Positions 33,975 through 42,600 of a stretch of DNA of 64,000 nucleotides are shown piece after piece (positions within the stretch are counted from its first letter, which is position 1; each line of letters opens with the position of its first letter). A model generated the notes under the pieces. It worked only from the letters and a program-made list of their open reading frames with translations. It was not told where the DNA came from and searched no databases. The DNA is from Fibrobacter sp. UWEL (GTDB lineage Bacteria > Fibrobacterota > Fibrobacteria > Fibrobacterales > Fibrobacteraceae), in the NCBI RefSeq assembly GCF_900142535.1, contig NZ_FRBE01000002.1, positions 124,001 through 188,000 of the forward strand. Reading direction: 5' to 3'. A program made the position numbers and the translations under genes.

Positions 33975-36101
33975 ATGAAATTTGCAAAGTTTGCAATGCT
34001 TTTGGCGGCTTTAGCCACATTTTCGTTTGCGGAATGGGACGGCACTTCAAAAGAGCCGGAGAAAGTCAACAAGATTTATGAAGTAACAACCCCTGAAGAA
34101 CTGATATGGGTCTTAGACCATTGCTACTTTCCCGATTCATGGAATCTTGCTAACGACATCGTTTTCGGAAAGGATACTGCAAGTCTATCCCCCATCGTCT
34201 GGAATGTTCAGGAACATTTCAATTGCGACAGAAACAATCTTTATCTTTATGGTTCTTTCGATGGAAACAACCACACCATCTATGGAATAAACAGCCACCA
34301 GAGTTTATTTGCCTACATTAGCGGTTTTAAGAATCTGACCATAGCCAACTCCCAGTTCGGGGGATTTGATATTGATTCCGTTGCCCCTCTCGCGCTCACT
34401 GCAGAAGGACAACTCAAGAATATTGAAATCCGAAACACAAAGATCATGGCCGCCAAATATGCCGCAGGCGTGGTGGTAGAGAATAAATTCTACGTCATTC
34501 CAAATGATAAAACCGGAGGTATCAAACTAGATACAGTTACCTCAGTACAAGACATTCGCGTTATCGGCGGTTCCGTTGAATCCATGGGCCATGCCGCAGG
34601 TATTTTCAATGTAAACGGTCTTGCCGCCACGAATCTGTACAACTCCAGTTCCGTCACCGTCATTGATACATCTACAGATTGTTCAGGCTACCAGACCGAT
34701 AAAATCGCAGCAGGACTGATTGGTCAAATGGACGCCTATTACGCCACCTACAACAGCAGTCTGGAATCCATCTCCAACTCGGTAAACGAGGGTGATGTCA
34801 AAGTCATCAGCAAGTGCGGTAACGTTTACGCCGGTGGTATCGCCGCAACCACCAATGGCGTATTCCGGAATGTAGAAAATAAAGGAAACATCTACGGAAA
34901 AACCACAACGAGCACAACCTATGCAGGCGGTATCCTGGGCCACCAGGACAAAACAGAACTCGGCTACTACTTCAACAACAAAAAGTTAAGTAACAAGGGC
35001 GACGTCTATGGGGAATCATCCCTCTATGACTACGTCGGCGGTATTTACGGTTACACCACAGGAACCGCTCTGGACTCGGCCTTTAACGAAGGGAGCATCA
35101 CCGGTGTTGCCACGGGAAAGGATTCCTCCTACGCAAATGTTGGCGGTATCATCGGTTATGCCATTAGATTGAGTTCCTATGGTCACTTTGCAAATCTAGG
35201 CAACTGGGGCAAAATTCAGGGTAAATCCGAAAAGTTCGTTGCCGCCGCAGGTGTAATCGGTCGTTTCGGAAGTCCAAGTAATTATCCCTCCTCGGCCTTG
35301 TTAGCCGCGCTGAACTATGGTGACGTAGACGCACATATTACAACTAGAAGCACCTACGACGCCAAGCTGTATGCAGCTGGCATTACCGCCTATAGCAAGT
35401 TCGCCCCGATATACGCAGTATACAACTACGGAAACATTACCGGGGATACGGACATCGAGAATAGTATTGTAGCTGGCCTCATGGCTTACGGGACCTCCTC
35501 GACAGACTACGTCACAAACGGCTACAACGTGTCTCCGAAAATCATCGGCAAGAAGAACGGAGCCCTCATTGCCTACGGTCCCCTGTCCCGTTACGATTTC
35601 ACCAACTGTTTCAACGACAAGGACGTGAACCCCATGAAAATTCTGGTGGACACCAGCGCCGTCACAGAAGAACAATTGGCTGAAGCAAACGTAAGGAACC
35701 TGACTACAGAAGAACTGCAGTCCGACACCCTCCTCAATATGTTCAATTCCTACCAGAACCAGTTCTACGACGAGGTCCTCTGGAAGAAAGGCTCTCGCGG
35801 CTACCCTGTATTCCTCTTTGACACTACCCAGGCGTCCCGAGATTCAAACAGCACAGGAGAAATCGACCCGCCTTTGATTTGTCATAAGACACAAGCCAAT
35901 GTTACAGGCTTTACAGTGGCGATCTCAGGACACGACGTAACCCTCATGAACGCTAAGGACGAGGTATCCGTCTTTGACCTGCAGGGAAACAGGATTGCCC
36001 GGGTGAAAACCATCCAGGGGGCCGCCCAGTTCCAGTTTCCGGCTACAGGAAGCTACATCCTGAAATCAGGACGGCAAGCCCAGTCTATTACCATCAAATA
36101 A
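33975..36101 (+). CDS. Secreted GLUG-like repeat protein with sorting-like C-terminus
   Basis: 708 aa with a signal peptide (cleavage near SFAEW, residue 19). From about 140 to 540 there are repeated glycine-rich motifs with the form AGGI-x-G / SVNEGDV / NYGNITG / VGGIIGY, as in GLUG repeats of adhesin- or protease-like surface proteins that fold as beta-solenoids. The last 70 residues (SVFDLQGNRIARVK ... GSYILKSGRQAQSITIK) resemble type IX sorting domains. A strong TAGGAGGA site precedes ATG, with TATATT at 33949-33954. Role unknown; a surface-exposed function is likely. Confidence 0.72.
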   Translation: MKFAKFAMLLAALATFSFAEWDGTSKEPEKVNKIYEVTTPEELIWVLDHCYFPDSWNLANDIVFGKDTASLSPIVWNVQEHFNCDRNNLYLYGSFDGNNHTIYGINSHQSLFAYISGFKNLTIANSQFGGFDIDSVAPLALTAEGQLKNIEIRNTKIMAAKYAAGVVVENKFYVIPNDKTGGIKLDTVTSVQDIRVIGGSVESMGHAAGIFNVNGLAATNLYNSSSVTVIDTSTDCSGYQTDKIAAGLIGQMDAYYATYNSSLESISNSVNEGDVKVISKCGNVYAGGIAATTNGVFRNVENKGNIYGKTTTSTTYAGGILGHQDKTELGYYFNNKKLSNKGDVYGESSLYDYVGGIYGYTTGTALDSAFNEGSITGVATGKDSSYANVGGIIGYAIRLSSYGHFANLGNWGKIQGKSEKFVAAAGVIGRFGSPSNYPSSALLAALNYGDVDAHITTRSTYDAKLYAAGITAYSKFAPIYAVYNYGNITGDTDIENSIVAGLMAYGTSSTDYVTNGYNVSPKIIGKKNGALIAYGPLSRYDFTNCFNDKDVNPMKILVDTSAVTEEQLAEANVRNLTTEELQSDTLLNMFNSYQNQFYDEVLWKKGSRGYPVFLFDTTQASRDSNSTGEIDPPLICHKTQANVTGFTVAISGHDVTLMNAKDEVSVFDLQGNRIARVKTIQGAAQFQFPATGSYILKSGRQAQSITIK

Positions 36102-36114
36102 GTCCATTTCTACC

Positions 36115-36142
36115 AAAAGTCGCCCCAAAAGGCGACTTTTTC
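36115..36142 (+). terminator. Terminator after the GLUG-like gene
   Basis: AAAAGTCGCC, loop CCAAAA, GGCGACTTTT; a perfect 10-bp stem followed by TC. Confidence 0.88.
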
Positions 36143-36254
36143 TATTTCAAGAGAATGCTATTAGCGGTTGGAATATGATTTTTCATATTCCATTCATCAT
36201 TTTTCAATTTCTGCATTATAAATATAGATGGGTATAGTAGTAGGAATTAAAATA

Positions 36255-37475
36255 ATGAAGAAATTAATTCTTTATACAAAGAACGGCGTGAGCGACAAGG
36301 TGTTGGAAGACATCTTGAAGGAATGCTACGATTGCCAGTTCTTCGATATTGATTCCTGCGAAGACATCTGGGGACTAACCTCCCAAATCAGCCCCGACAT
36401 TATCCTGGTCATGTCCAATGCGGCTCTGGATCAGGATTACAGAGTCCTGAAGATATTACAGTCCAAAAAGACCCTCCTTCCCTCCTCCGTGCTGGTTGCT
36501 ACCCAAGCCACCCCTACAGAGGACGAATTCAAATGTCTGGACTACGGCGCCCTGGACTTTATTATTGCGCCTTTCAGAAAGAAACTGATTCTCAATCGCC
36601 TGGACAATCTGACAAACGTCAGAAACTCCATCCACCTTCAGGAACTGGAAAACATCCTGAAGCGTCTGCCCTCCAACATCTTCCTGAAGGATGCGGAAGG
36701 CAAGTACGTTTTCTGCACCCACTATTGGCATCACCTCCACGGAGCCGATGAACCGGGCTGGACCATCCGCGGGAAAACCGACGTAGAAATCCGCAAGGAT
36801 ACGGAAAACGCCAAGATGGCCATGGAGAAGGATAAGGAAATTATCCGCACAGGCAAGGGCACGAATTACGTCATTGAAATCAACGCCGACGGTATCCAGG
36901 AATTCATGGAAATCATCAAGGAGCCCGTTCACGATGACGAGGGTAACATTTACGGTATCGTGGCCTTGATCAACAACGTGACGGAGCAGGAACTTCTAAA
37001 GCGAAAACTCCACAAGCTGGCCATTACCGACGAAATGACGGGGCTTTACAACAGGACCTACCTTCAGGAAGTACTGAAAGAAATTGACAACGAAAAGAAT
37101 CTGCCCCTAGGGTTTATTTCTGCGGACTGTAACTACCTGAAGATGATCAATGACTACTACGGTCATATGATGGGCGACGAATACATCCGCCTGGTGGGCG
37201 TGCTGTTCAAGATGGTGCTGCCCAAGGAAGCCCTCATGTTCCGTGTAGGCGGTGACGAATTCCTGGCCATAATTCCCAATACAACGGAGCCCCAGCTCCT
37301 AAATTACGTCCTCCAGATGAAGGAACAGGCAAAGACCTTCCAGATTAAGGGAAAGAAATTCAGCGCAGCCTTCGGTTACTCCTTCATGGAAAACAACGAC
37401 GAAGACATCATGTGCTACCTGGAAAAGGCGGACCGCGAAATGTACGTGGACAAAGCCGAAAAAAGACGCCTTTAG
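36255..37475 (+). CDS. Pseudo-receiver - PAS - GGDEF diguanylate cyclase
   Basis: 406 aa from ATG 36255 with TAGGAAT ahead; ATG 36228 is close to the likely start of transcription (TATAAAT at 36217) and is less likely. The first 120 residues fold like a response-regulator receiver, but the phospho-Asp strand reads PDIILVMSNAAL without the Asp, so it is a pseudo-receiver. A PAS-like domain follows (NIFLKDAEGKYVFCT, about 145), then a GGDEF domain with ITDEMTGLYNRTYLQ (about 265) and FRVGGDEFLAI (about 335). It should make c-di-GMP under control of the PAS or N-terminal module. Confidence 0.85.
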   Translation: MKKLILYTKNGVSDKVLEDILKECYDCQFFDIDSCEDIWGLTSQISPDIILVMSNAALDQDYRVLKILQSKKTLLPSSVLVATQATPTEDEFKCLDYGALDFIIAPFRKKLILNRLDNLTNVRNSIHLQELENILKRLPSNIFLKDAEGKYVFCTHYWHHLHGADEPGWTIRGKTDVEIRKDTENAKMAMEKDKEIIRTGKGTNYVIEINADGIQEFMEIIKEPVHDDEGNIYGIVALINNVTEQELLKRKLHKLAITDEMTGLYNRTYLQEVLKEIDNEKNLPLGFISADCNYLKMINDYYGHMMGDEYIRLVGVLFKMVLPKEALMFRVGGDEFLAIIPNTTEPQLLNYVLQMKEQAKTFQIKGKKFSAAFGYSFMENNDEDIMCYLEKADREMYVDKAEKRRL

Positions 37476-37484
37476 CGCCTTTTT

Positions 37485-37895
37485 TTAATTCTCATCCAAC
37501 CATCTTTGAAGAATAATTTGTGCGGCCAGCTGATCGATGACTGCCTTATTTTTCTGTTTTTTCTTCTTACTGAAGTGTGATGTGCAAGCCTGGGCCTGGA
37601 CACTGGAGTAGGATTCGTCCTGTGTGTACACGGGCATTCCAGGGAAACGTTCCTTTAAATCCTGAACGAACTTCTCCACCACCACATTCTTACCATTGGC
37701 TCTACCATCCGGATGATAGGGCATTCCAACCACGAAGGCATTCACCTTGTTCACCTTCACCAGTTCATCCAGGCGGACCCACAGGTTTGTAGTCTTCTGG
37801 TCGATGGTTTCTCGGGCAAATGCGAATTTTAGTTCAGAATCGGCAAAAGCAACGCCTACGCGATGTTCACCATAGTCAAGAGCAAGATAATTCAT
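37485..37895 (-). CDS. ruvX: Putative pre-16S rRNA nuclease / Holliday junction resolvase YqgF
   Basis: 136 aa, the family length. LALDYGEHRVGVAFAD carries the first catalytic Asp, FVVGMPYHPDGRAN the middle motif, YTQDESYSSVQA the Glu-rich motif and AVIDQLAAQIILQ the last Asp, which gives the RNase H-like site. It acts in 16S rRNA 5' end processing in other bacteria. TAATTT at 37902-37907 lies 6 nt before ATG. It is divergent from the activase gene, with only 38 nt between starts. Confidence 0.93.
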   Translation of the reverse strand: MNYLALDYGEHRVGVAFADSELKFAFARETIDQKTTNLWVRLDELVKVNKVNAFVVGMPYHPDGRANGKNVVVEKFVQDLKERFPGMPVYTQDESYSSVQAQACTSHFSKKKKQKNKAVIDQLAAQIILQRWLDEN

Positions 37896-37933
37896 AACCC
37901 AAAATTAAAAATTTTTCTAAATTTCGCCCCACT

Positions 37934-40900
37934 ATGAGTATTTCTACAAATGATTTATGGGTCGGTGTTGACGTCGGTTCTACTACCGTAAAGATTGCCG
38001 TCGTCGATCCGGAAACCTCCAAGCTTTTGCACTATACGTACCAGCGTCACAATGCCATGCAGGCACAGAAGGTGTACGAGGTACTGCGTGAAGCCCACGG
38101 TCTTTTCCCGGGCAAGAACTTCAGAGTAGCATTCTGCGGCAGTGGCGGTCAGCCCTTTGCAGACGCAACCCATTCTTTCTTCGTACAGGAAGTGGTTGCC
38201 AACGCTCTCGCCGTCCGTGCAACTTATCCCGATACAAAGGTCGCTATTGAACTGGGTGGTCAGGACGCCAAGGTGGTGTTCTTCGAAAAGGATCCCACCA
38301 CAGGCAAGCTGATTGCAAGCGACATGCGTATGAACGGTGTCTGTGCCGGTGGTACCGGTGCATTTATCGACCAGGTGGCAGAACTCCTCCGTATCAAGAC
38401 CGAAGCCTTCGAAGGTTTCGCCAAGCGCGGCCAGAAGGTTTATGAAATTTCCGGCCGTTGCGGCGTGTTCGCCAAGACCGACATTCAGCCCATGCTGAAC
38501 AACGGTATCGCCAAGGAAGATATCGCCCTTTCCAGTTTCCACGCCATTGCAAAGCAGACCATCGGTGGTCTTGCCCAGGGTATGGAAATCAAGCCCCCTG
38601 TCATTTTCGAAGGTGGCCCGCTGACCTTTAACCCGACCTTGGTTCGTGCATTCAAGGAACGTCTGGGTATTACCGACGAACAGGCAATCGTGCCTGAACA
38701 TTCCGAAGTGCTGGTTGCCATGGGTGCAGCCCTTTCCGTAGGCTCCATGTTCGCCGGTCAGGAATGCTACTACCGCGAAGAAGGCTCTCTGGACTCCCTG
38801 GTCCACTTCAACGAAACTCGCCAAGCCGAACATAAGGCCAAGGCTGCCGCAGACCTGTTCTTCAAGAACGACCTTGAATACAAGCAGTTCCTGGAAGATC
38901 ACAAGATGGCTGGCAACAACTACCCCCAGCCCGCTTCCGGTTCTGAACTGAATGTCTATCTGGGTATCGATGCCGGTTCTACCACCACCAAGTTCGTTCT
39001 TATGGACGAACAGGACAATATCGTCGACGGTTTCTACGCCTCTAACGATGGTGAACCTCTGGCCGTGCTGAAGCGCGCCATGAACGAGCTCATCGACCGT
39101 TACGAAGAATACGGCTGTAAGTTGAACATCCTGGGTGTGGGTACTACCGGTTACGGTGAACAGCTGTTCGCCAAGGCAGTCCACGCCGACTACCACACTG
39201 TGGAAACCGTGGCTCACGCCAACGCTGCCCAGCGCCTCTGCCCCGACGTATCCTTCATCCTGGATATCGGTGGTCAGGACATGAAGGCCATCTCCGTTAC
39301 CGACGGTGTGGTTACCGGCATTATCCTGAACGAAGCCTGCTCCTCCGGTTGCGGTTCCTTCATCGAAACCTACGCTCGTTCCCTGGGTATCCCCATGGAA
39401 AAGATTGCCCAGATGGCTTTCGATGCCAAGAGCCCTTCTCAATTGGGTTCTCGCTGCACCGTGTTCATGAACAGCTCCATCATTACCGAACAGCGTGATG
39501 GTAAGCAGCCTGAAGACATTATCGCAGGTATCTGCCGCTCTATTATTAATAACGTGTTCACCAAGGTGATTCGTATCCGTAACCTCAACACTCTGGGTAA
39601 GAAGGTTGTGGTCCAGGGCGGTACCTTCAAGAACAACGCAGTGCTCCGCGCCTTTGAACAGTACACCGGCCTCAAGCCCATCCGTCCGGAACGTCCGGGT
39701 GAAATGGGTGCAATCGGTATCGCACTTCTCACCAAGAAGTACATGGAAGAAAAGCGCAAGACCGATCCGGAACTGAAGTCCAGCTTCATCGGTCTGGAAG
39801 CTATGAAGACCTTCAGCTGGCACAACCAGCCGGGTCAGCTCTGCCAGTACTGCACCAACCATTGCTCTCGTACCATCGTGACCTTTAGCGATGGCCAGAG
39901 CTTCGTTACCGGCAACCGTTGCGAACGCGGTGAAGTGACCGCAGATCCCAACGACCCGAAGACCAAGGCTTTGATTGCAGAAATCAACAAGAAGATGCTT
40001 TCCGTGCCTGACATGATCAAGCGTACCAACCAGCTGTTGGTAAAGGACTACGCTCCTGCCAAGCTGGTAGAACCGCAGCTGAAGGCTGATGGCACTCAGA
40101 AGACCATCGGTATTCCTCGCGCTCTTGAATTCTGGGCAAGCCTCCCCTTCTGGAAGGCATTCTTCACCAGCCTCGGCTATACCGTAGTCGTCAGCCGTAG
40201 CTCTGACTACAAGATGTTCGAAGCAGGCCTCCATAGCGTGCCATCCGACACCGTCTGCTTCCCGGCCAAGCTGGTTCACGGCCATGTGCTCTCCCTCATC
40301 GACAAGAAGGTGGACCGCATCTTCTTCCCCATGATGGTAGCTATTCCCAGTGACCACACCAAGTTTGACGCAACGGCAGTCTGCCCCGTGGTCCAGGCCT
40401 ACCCCAATGTCTGTAAGAATACCGACGAACCGGAAAAGAATTACGGCGTCCCCATGGATCAGCCCATCTTCCACTGGTTCAACGCAAAGCTCCGTCGCTC
40501 CCAGACCATCGACTGGTTCAGCACCAACTGGGGCCTGGACAAGAAGCTGATCAACAAGGCTGTGGACGAAGGCGAAAAGGCCCTCAACAACTACCGCACC
40601 ACCTTGCTGGAAGAAGGCCAGAAGATTCTGGACGACGTCCGTGCAAAGAACAGCTTCGCCGTGGTCATCGCAGGTCGCCCCTACCATGTGGACCCGCTGA
40701 TCAACCACAACATTGCAACTCACTTTACCGCCATGGGCATTCCGGTTCTTACTACCGAGTCTCTCCCGGGCGTGTACGATCAGGATGTTCCCAACCACAC
40801 CCGCGTGGAAATCAAGAACACCTTCCACCTCCGTATGCTTGGCGCCACCATGATTGCCGCTAAGGATCCCAACGTGGAACTGGCTCAGATCGTAAGCTTC

Positions 40901-42388
40901 GGCTGCGGTCACGACTCCATCCTGACCGACGAAATGATGCGTATGCTCCATCGCGATTCCAACAAGGAAATGCTGATGCTGAAGCTGGACGAAGGCGACG
41001 CCCGTGGTCCTGTGGGTATCCGTATCAAGAGCTTTATCGAAACCGTTAAGGCCCGCCGTGCAGCCAACCTGCCGGACAAGCCGGAATCCAACGAACCGCT
41101 GTTCACCACTCCCTTCACCAAGGAAGACAAGGACAAGCGTACCATCCTGGTTCCCAACCTGTCCCCCGCATTCAGCGTGCTGGCAGCAGCCTACATGCGC
41201 GCCAAGGGCTACAAGGCATCTCCCCTGCCTGTTGCCGACAAACGCGCCATCGAACTGGGCAAGAAGTTCGTCCATAACGACATCTGCTTCCCCTGCCAGG
41301 TGAACATCGGTGAAAACCTCCTGTGGCTGGAACAGCATCCTGAAGCAAAGCAGGAAGAAGTCTCCATCGGTCTTGCCAAGAACTGCGAAAACTGCCGTGC
41401 CGTGCAGTACGCCGTACTTGCCCGTAAGGCTCTGGACGAAGCAGGATATCCCAACGTTTCCATCATCACTACCGGTTCCGACAACAAGAACATGCATCCG
41501 GGCTTCCAGCTGGGTCTGGACTTCCGCCTCCATATGTTGTGGGGTCTGGTGACCATGGACGCCATCGAAATCATGTACCGCGCACTCCGTCCGTACGAAG
41601 TGAACAAGGGCGACACCCAGAAGGTATACGACGAATGGATGCCCAAGGTCATGAACCGCGCCGCAGTTCTTTCCAAGCTTGAATTGGCAAAGCCCACTGC
41701 AGTGATCAACCTGTTCCGCGAAACTATCGCAGCCTTCAATACGGTTGAAATTACCGAAGACCGTAAGAAGGGGCTCCGCAAGCCTCGCGTCGCTGTGCTT
41801 GGTGAAATTCTCATGAATTACCATCCCAGCGCCAACGGCTACATCGAAGAATACCTGATGAACAACGGCATGGAAGTCTACCTGCCGGGTATGACGGACT
41901 TCTTCCGTGTGGACGAAATCGTCCGTGCCGAAAAGATCAAGCGTGGTTTCTCCGCCAATCCTATCGAAGACCGCATCATCGGTGGTGCAACCGCCAAGGT
42001 TTACACCCACGCTCTGGAAGTGGTCCGTAAGGAAATGGAAGCAAACTTCAAGCTGTACGAACATCATGCAGACTGCTATGAATTGATCAACATGGTTGGT
42101 GACATTATTGACCCCACCTACAACACCGGCGAAGGCTGGCTGATTCCGGGCGAAATTCTGTACAACTCCCAGCATGGCATCAACAGCCATATCATTCTGC
42201 AGCCCTTCGCCTGCTTGGCTAACCACATTTCCGGCCGCGGCCTGACCAAGGCTGTGAAGGAACGTTGCCCCCATATTCAGGTGCTGTCTCTGGACTACGA
42301 TCCGGATACCAGCTTTGCAAACATCGAAAACCGTTTGCAGATGCTAATCATCAACGCCCGCGAATTGGAAAAGGCAAACCAGCAGTAA
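37934..42388 (+). CDS. 2-hydroxyacyl-CoA dehydratase activase - HgdB-like fusion (BadF/BcrA family, two ASKHA domains)
   Basis: 1484 aa. Two BadF/BcrA-type ATPase domains in tandem begin LWVGVDVGSTTVKIAVVD (about 8) and VYLGIDAGSTTTKFVLMD (about 341); their cluster loops read GVCAGGTGAFIDQ and ACSSGCGSFIETYA, with the second pair of Cys expected to bind a [4Fe-4S] cluster. From about 720 a DUF2229 part (IGIPRALEFWASLPFWKAFF) and then an HgdB/dehydratase-like region (to 1480) follow. Proteins with this layout are widespread in anaerobes and probably use ATP to drive low-potential electrons to an unknown substrate. An extended TTTTTCTAAATTT sits 10 nt before ATG. The gene is monocistronic. Confidence 0.85.
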   Translation: MSISTNDLWVGVDVGSTTVKIAVVDPETSKLLHYTYQRHNAMQAQKVYEVLREAHGLFPGKNFRVAFCGSGGQPFADATHSFFVQEVVANALAVRATYPDTKVAIELGGQDAKVVFFEKDPTTGKLIASDMRMNGVCAGGTGAFIDQVAELLRIKTEAFEGFAKRGQKVYEISGRCGVFAKTDIQPMLNNGIAKEDIALSSFHAIAKQTIGGLAQGMEIKPPVIFEGGPLTFNPTLVRAFKERLGITDEQAIVPEHSEVLVAMGAALSVGSMFAGQECYYREEGSLDSLVHFNETRQAEHKAKAAADLFFKNDLEYKQFLEDHKMAGNNYPQPASGSELNVYLGIDAGSTTTKFVLMDEQDNIVDGFYASNDGEPLAVLKRAMNELIDRYEEYGCKLNILGVGTTGYGEQLFAKAVHADYHTVETVAHANAAQRLCPDVSFILDIGGQDMKAISVTDGVVTGIILNEACSSGCGSFIETYARSLGIPMEKIAQMAFDAKSPSQLGSRCTVFMNSSIITEQRDGKQPEDIIAGICRSIINNVFTKVIRIRNLNTLGKKVVVQGGTFKNNAVLRAFEQYTGLKPIRPERPGEMGAIGIALLTKKYMEEKRKTDPELKSSFIGLEAMKTFSWHNQPGQLCQYCTNHCSRTIVTFSDGQSFVTGNRCERGEVTADPNDPKTKALIAEINKKMLSVPDMIKRTNQLLVKDYAPAKLVEPQLKADGTQKTIGIPRALEFWASLPFWKAFFTSLGYTVVVSRSSDYKMFEAGLHSVPSDTVCFPAKLVHGHVLSLIDKKVDRIFFPMMVAIPSDHTKFDATAVCPVVQAYPNVCKNTDEPEKNYGVPMDQPIFHWFNAKLRRSQTIDWFSTNWGLDKKLINKAVDEGEKALNNYRTTLLEEGQKILDDVRAKNSFAVVIAGRPYHVDPLINHNIATHFTAMGIPVLTTESLPGVYDQDVPNHTRVEIKNTFHLRMLGATMIAAKDPNVELAQIVSFGCGHDSILTDEMMRMLHRDSNKEMLMLKLDEGDARGPVGIRIKSFIETVKARRAANLPDKPESNEPLFTTPFTKEDKDKRTILVPNLSPAFSVLAAAYMRAKGYKASPLPVADKRAIELGKKFVHNDICFPCQVNIGENLLWLEQHPEAKQEEVSIGLAKNCENCRAVQYAVLARKALDEAGYPNVSIITTGSDNKNMHPGFQLGLDFRLHMLWGLVTMDAIEIMYRALRPYEVNKGDTQKVYDEWMPKVMNRAAVLSKLELAKPTAVINLFRETIAAFNTVEITEDRKKGLRKPRVAVLGEILMNYHPSANGYIEEYLMNNGMEVYLPGMTDFFRVDEIVRAEKIKRGFSANPIEDRIIGGATAKVYTHALEVVRKEMEANFKLYEHHADCYELINMVGDIIDPTYNTGEGWLIPGEILYNSQHGINSHIILQPFACLANHISGRGLTKAVKERCPHIQVLSLDYDPDTSFANIENRLQMLIINARELEKANQQ

Positions 42389-42409
42389 GCTGAGAGCGAT
42401 GAGCAAAAA

Positions 42410-42472
42410 CTCATAACTCATAACTCATAATTCATAACTCGTAACTCGTAACTCGTAACTCGTAACTCGTAA
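42410..42472. repeat. Heptanucleotide tandem repeat (CTCRTAA x9)
   Basis: Nine 7-nt units: three CTCATAA, one TTCATAA, five CTCGTAA. The A-to-G change splits the tract into two blocks, as in arrays that grew by slippage. It lies between the activase gene and its terminator. Confidence 0.9.
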
Positions 42473-42474
42473 CT

Positions 42475-42511
42475 AAAAAAGGTCGTCGGCTTAGGTCGGC
42501 GCCCTTTTTTA
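42475..42511. terminator. Terminator after the activase gene
   Basis: A 16-bp stem with one mismatch and two G-U pairs (AAAAAAGG ... CCCTTTTTT), loop TTAG. Confidence 0.75.
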
Positions 42512-42600
42512 CGCTCGTAAACAAAAATTGAACGAAATAACCCGCCCCTCCCCCGCTTAAAAACCTAATTTTCCTATAACAAGATTTGGTGTGAGGTTAT

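Noticed and set aside
37463-37492. Terminator between the GGDEF gene and ruvX
   Set aside because: The GC-rich stretch before the T run is a direct repeat (GACGCC, GCGCC), not an inverted one, so no real stem forms.
37955-42274. Long open frame on the minus strand opposite the activase fusion
   Set aside because: Antisense shadow. The plus-strand frame has clear ATPase motifs and the minus frame has none.
42410-42472. CRISPR array
   Set aside because: Units are 7 nt with no spacers and no cas genes are near.
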